Assembly: GCA_029861795.1 (NCBI GenBank)
Contig: JAOTYS010000246.1
Location: 1-7,077 of the forward strand
Direction: 5' to 3'
Source: Gammaproteobacteria bacterium
GTDB lineage: Bacteria > Pseudomonadota > Gammaproteobacteria > Arenicellales > JAOTYS01
Length of the DNA: 7,077 bases
Part shown: piece by piece, positions 5,328-7,077 of the stretch
Layout: each line of letters opens with the position of its first letter
Position numbering within the stretch: the first letter of the stretch is position 1
Notes under the pieces: model-generated
What the model saw: only the letters and a program-made list of their open reading frames with translations
Databases searched by the model: none
What the model was told of the DNA's origin: nothing
Program-made: the position numbers and the translations under genes

Positions 5328-6017
5328 TTATTCTTCCTCTGATTTCTCGGGCTCGCCCTCGCTCGGCACGCCCTCGGCCTCAGCTTCTTCGCCCTCTACC
5401 ATTTCCTCTTCGGCCTCGACTTCTTCCTCTTCCACGACGATCTTGGCCGCTAGGATAGAAACGACCGCGAGATCTTCGCCTCCATGGGCAAGGCCTGTGA
5501 TCGTCACACCTTCTGGAACTTTAATTTCGCTCAAGTGAACGGACTCGTTAAGGTCGAGATGAGAGACATCGATCTCGAAATATTCAGGTAAGTCCTTGGG
5601 GAGACAGGATACGTCTACTTCTGTCATCAGACGGGAGAGGATCCCGCTCTGTATCTTGATTCCCGGAGCCTCTTCCTCTCCCATAAAGTGCAGCGGCACT
5701 GCGATGTGAATTTCCTCGGTGGCACTGACGCGTTGAAAGTCTACATGCAAAAGTCGAGGCCTAAACGGATGCATCTGAACAGCACGCAGTATGGCCTGCT
5801 CGGTCTGATCTCCCACCTTCACATTGAGGATAGCTGAGTGAAAAGCTTCGATACTGAGCTGGTGTAACACTTCGTCATGATCCAAAGTCAGCGCCATGTT
5901 TTCCTTACCAGCGCCGTAGATCACAGCCGGCACTTTGCCGGCATGGCGTAACCTACGACTTGCGCTGCTACCTGCTGTATCCCGCGGCTCTGCCCTGATC
6001 TCAAAACCTGTACTCAT
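5328..6017 (-). CDS. rplY: 50S ribosomal protein L25, long CTC-type form
   Basis: This 229-residue protein belongs to the L25/TL5/CTC family, which binds 5S rRNA in the large ribosomal subunit. Residues 1-97 form the L25 RNA-binding domain (RRLRHAGKVPAVIYG near 21-35, RPRLLHVDFQRV near 87-97). Residues 98-190 form the CTC beta domain (PEYFEIDVSHLDLNESVHLSEI). Residues from about 195 form a very acidic Glu-rich tail of some 35 residues. The short E. coli L25 has only the first domain; the two-domain form is usual in Pseudomonas and many other bacteria. The ATG has a GAGG site 7 bases upstream. It lies 37 bases after prs and is probably cotranscribed with it. The tail is encoded by a low-complexity GAG/GAA-rich stretch that may vary in length between strains. 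Confidence 0.95.
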   Translation of the reverse strand: MSTGFEIRAEPRDTAGSSASRRLRHAGKVPAVIYGAGKENMALTLDHDEVLHQLSIEAFHSAILNVKVGDQTEQAILRAVQMHPFRPRLLHVDFQRVSATEEIHIAVPLHFMGEEEAPGIKIQSGILSRLMTEVDVSCLPKDLPEYFEIDVSHLDLNESVHLSEIKVPEGVTITGLAHGGEDLAVVSILAAKIVVEEEEVEAEEEMVEGEEAEAEGVPSEGEPEKSEEE

Positions 6018-6054
6018 GTCTATACCTCGCGTATCTCGAAACCGTCTGAGTTTT

Positions 6055-7005
6055 TTAATCCATAAATAGAGTACTTACAGAATCCTCGTCGGCAATACGT
6101 CTCATAGATTCCGCCAGCAATTCTGCGAGACTCAATTGCCTGATCTTCCGACATTGCTTGGCATCGTCACGTAAGGGAATGGTGTTAGTCACTACCACTT
6201 CATCAAGCTCAGAGTCCGCAATGCGCTCCACCGCCGACCCTGAAAGCACCGCGTGCGTGCAATAGGCTAACACCCGTCTTGCCCCGGTGTCTTTCAATGC
6301 CGATGCCGCCTCACACAGTGTGTTTGCCGTATCCACCATGTCATCCATTAGCACACAGCAACGGCTATCTACCTCACCGATGATGTGCATCACTTTTGCC
6401 TCGTTGGCCTTGGGCCGCCGCTTGTCGATGATTGCAAGGTCCGCCCCCAGGTGCTTGGCCATGGCACGTGCCCGCAACACCCCCCCGACATCGGGCGACA
6501 CAACGAGCAGGTTCTCGTGCTCCTTCTTCCACAGATCTCCCAACAACACCGGAGATGCGTAGATATTGTCGGTGGGTATATCGAAAAACCCCTGGATCTG
6601 ATCGGCATGTAGATCCATGGTGAGCACTCGATTCGCTCCTGCAATACTGATCATGCTCGCTACTAACTTGGCCGAGATGGCGACTCTTGCTGTGCGCGGG
6701 CGCCGATCTTGACGCGCATACCCGAAATACGGAATAACGGCTGTAACCCGCGCCGCCGATGAACGCCGCGCCGCGTCCATCAAGATCAACAACTCCATCA
6801 AGTTGTCGTTGCTCGGCGCACAGGTAGACTGCATCACAAATACGTCCCTGCCACGGACGTTCTCCATGATTTCCACCATCACCTCACCGTCGCTAAACTG
6901 GCCTACCTGGGCCTTCCCCAACGGGATTCCTAGGTGACGCACCACCTCCGTGGCCAATTCCAGGTTAGCGTTTCCGGTGAACACCGCCATGTTTTCTAGC
7001 GGCAC
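6055..7005 (-). CDS. prs: Ribose-phosphate pyrophosphokinase (PRPP synthetase)
   Basis: This 316-residue class I PRPP synthetase transfers pyrophosphate from ATP to ribose 5-phosphate, making PRPP for purine, pyrimidine, NAD, histidine and tryptophan synthesis. Motifs visible are FSDGE (37-41), the ATP-binding segment RQDRRPR (98-104), [11 protein letters not shown] with His133, VSPDVGGV (169-176), the catalytic flexible loop KRRP (195-198), and the ribose-5-phosphate loop DDMVDTANT (221-229). In that loop Asn228 stands where DTGGT or DTAGT is more usual. A GTG start (7003-7005) is chosen because GGAG lies 9 bases upstream; the alternative ATG at 6990 gives 311 residues but has a weak site. 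It follows tRNA-Gln by 38 bases and precedes rplY, and may be read from the tRNA-Gln promoter beyond the window. Confidence 0.96.
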   Translation of the reverse strand: MPLENMAVFTGNANLELATEVVRHLGIPLGKAQVGQFSDGEVMVEIMENVRGRDVFVMQSTCAPSNDNLMELLILMDAARRSSAARVTAVIPYFGYARQDRRPRTARVAISAKLVASMISIAGANRVLTMDLHADQIQGFFDIPTDNIYASPVLLGDLWKKEHENLLVVSPDVGGVLRARAMAKHLGADLAIIDKRRPKANEAKVMHIIGEVDSRCCVLMDDMVDTANTLCEAASALKDTGARRVLAYCTHAVLSGSAVERIADSELDEVVVTNTIPLRDDAKQCRKIRQLSLAELLAESMRRIADEDSVSTLFMD

Positions 7006-7014
7006 GCGCGTTGT

Positions 7015-7018
7015 CTCC
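7015..7018 (-). promoter_or_regulatory. Shine-Dalgarno sequence supporting the GTG start of prs
   Basis: GGAG on the minus strand, 9 bases before the GTG at 7005. No comparable site precedes the internal ATG at 6990, so this site favours the longer product. Confidence 0.55.
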
Positions 7019-7043
7019 AGTTATAGACCTGAACTTTGAGGTT

Positions 7044-7077
7044 TGGCTGGGGTGCCAGGACTCGAACCTGGGAATGC
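7044..7077 (-). tRNA. tRNA-Gln, 3' part only (cut by window edge)
   Basis: The minus strand shows the 3' end of a tRNA: T arm CCAGG-TTCGAGT-CCTGG (7055-7071), acceptor 3' strand CACCCCA, discriminator G and an encoded CCA (7044-7046). A 5' strand of TGGGGTG would be needed to pair, giving the U1-A72 pair characteristic of tRNA-Gln. The sequence closely resembles the 3' end of E. coli tRNA-Gln. Its place just upstream of prs also fits the order known in gammaproteobacteria. The anticodon lies outside the window, so the isotype is inferred. Confidence 0.85.

Noticed and set aside
5340..5430. Simple-sequence repeat as a separate element
   Set aside because: The CTC/TTC-rich stretch is the codon pattern for the acidic Glu-rich tail of L25, common in this family.

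Overview
The window looks like a gammaproteobacterial chromosome carrying the end of an integrated mobile element. The right half (about 3507-7077, all on the minus strand) is a conserved housekeeping cluster read right to left: tRNA-Gln (partial), prs, rplY (long L25/CTC form), pth, ychF, then an elongator tRNA-Met. From memory this is the order found in Pseudomonas and related gammaproteobacteria. The close protein resemblance to their Prs, Pth and YchF, and the GTAG-headed REP repeats, point the same way. No genus can be named from the sequence.

The left part (1-2877, plus strand) is the integrase end of a mobile element inserted at the 3' end of the tRNA-Met gene. It holds three overlapping genes: a TOPRIM-DUF3631 primase/helicase-like replication protein whose start lies off the left edge, a small MerR/HTH_17-type excisionase-like protein, and a complete tyrosine recombinase with all catalytic residues. 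The integrase stop is only 31 bases from the encoded CCA of the tRNA. The rep-xis-int order, gene overlap and tRNA target recall integrating replicative elements such as actinobacterial pSAM2-type elements and P4-like satellites, here in a gammaproteobacterial setting. The far end, the second att site and any cargo lie outside the window.

The most striking structure is inside the last codons of the replication gene (1405-1539). Six copies of a TGTGCCGCAGT-like motif are arranged three inverted, then three direct. Both the outer 21-bp perfect inverted repeat and the inner 11-bp one are centred on exactly the same base (1472). This could be an origin/iteron cluster or an operator/RNA structure for the downstream xis-int genes.

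Between ychF and tRNA-Met (2986-3506) there is no gene. This stretch holds a plausible sigma70 promoter for the tRNA and a tandem array of GTAG-type REP hairpins in two families and opposite orientations, organised in a 116-bp higher-order unit.

Functionally, prs makes PRPP, rplY encodes a 5S-rRNA-binding ribosomal protein, pth recycles peptidyl-tRNA and ychF is a ribosome-associated ATPase. The cluster is therefore a translation and nucleotide-precursor operon bracketed by two tRNA genes. pth and ychF are translationally coupled by a TAATG overlap.
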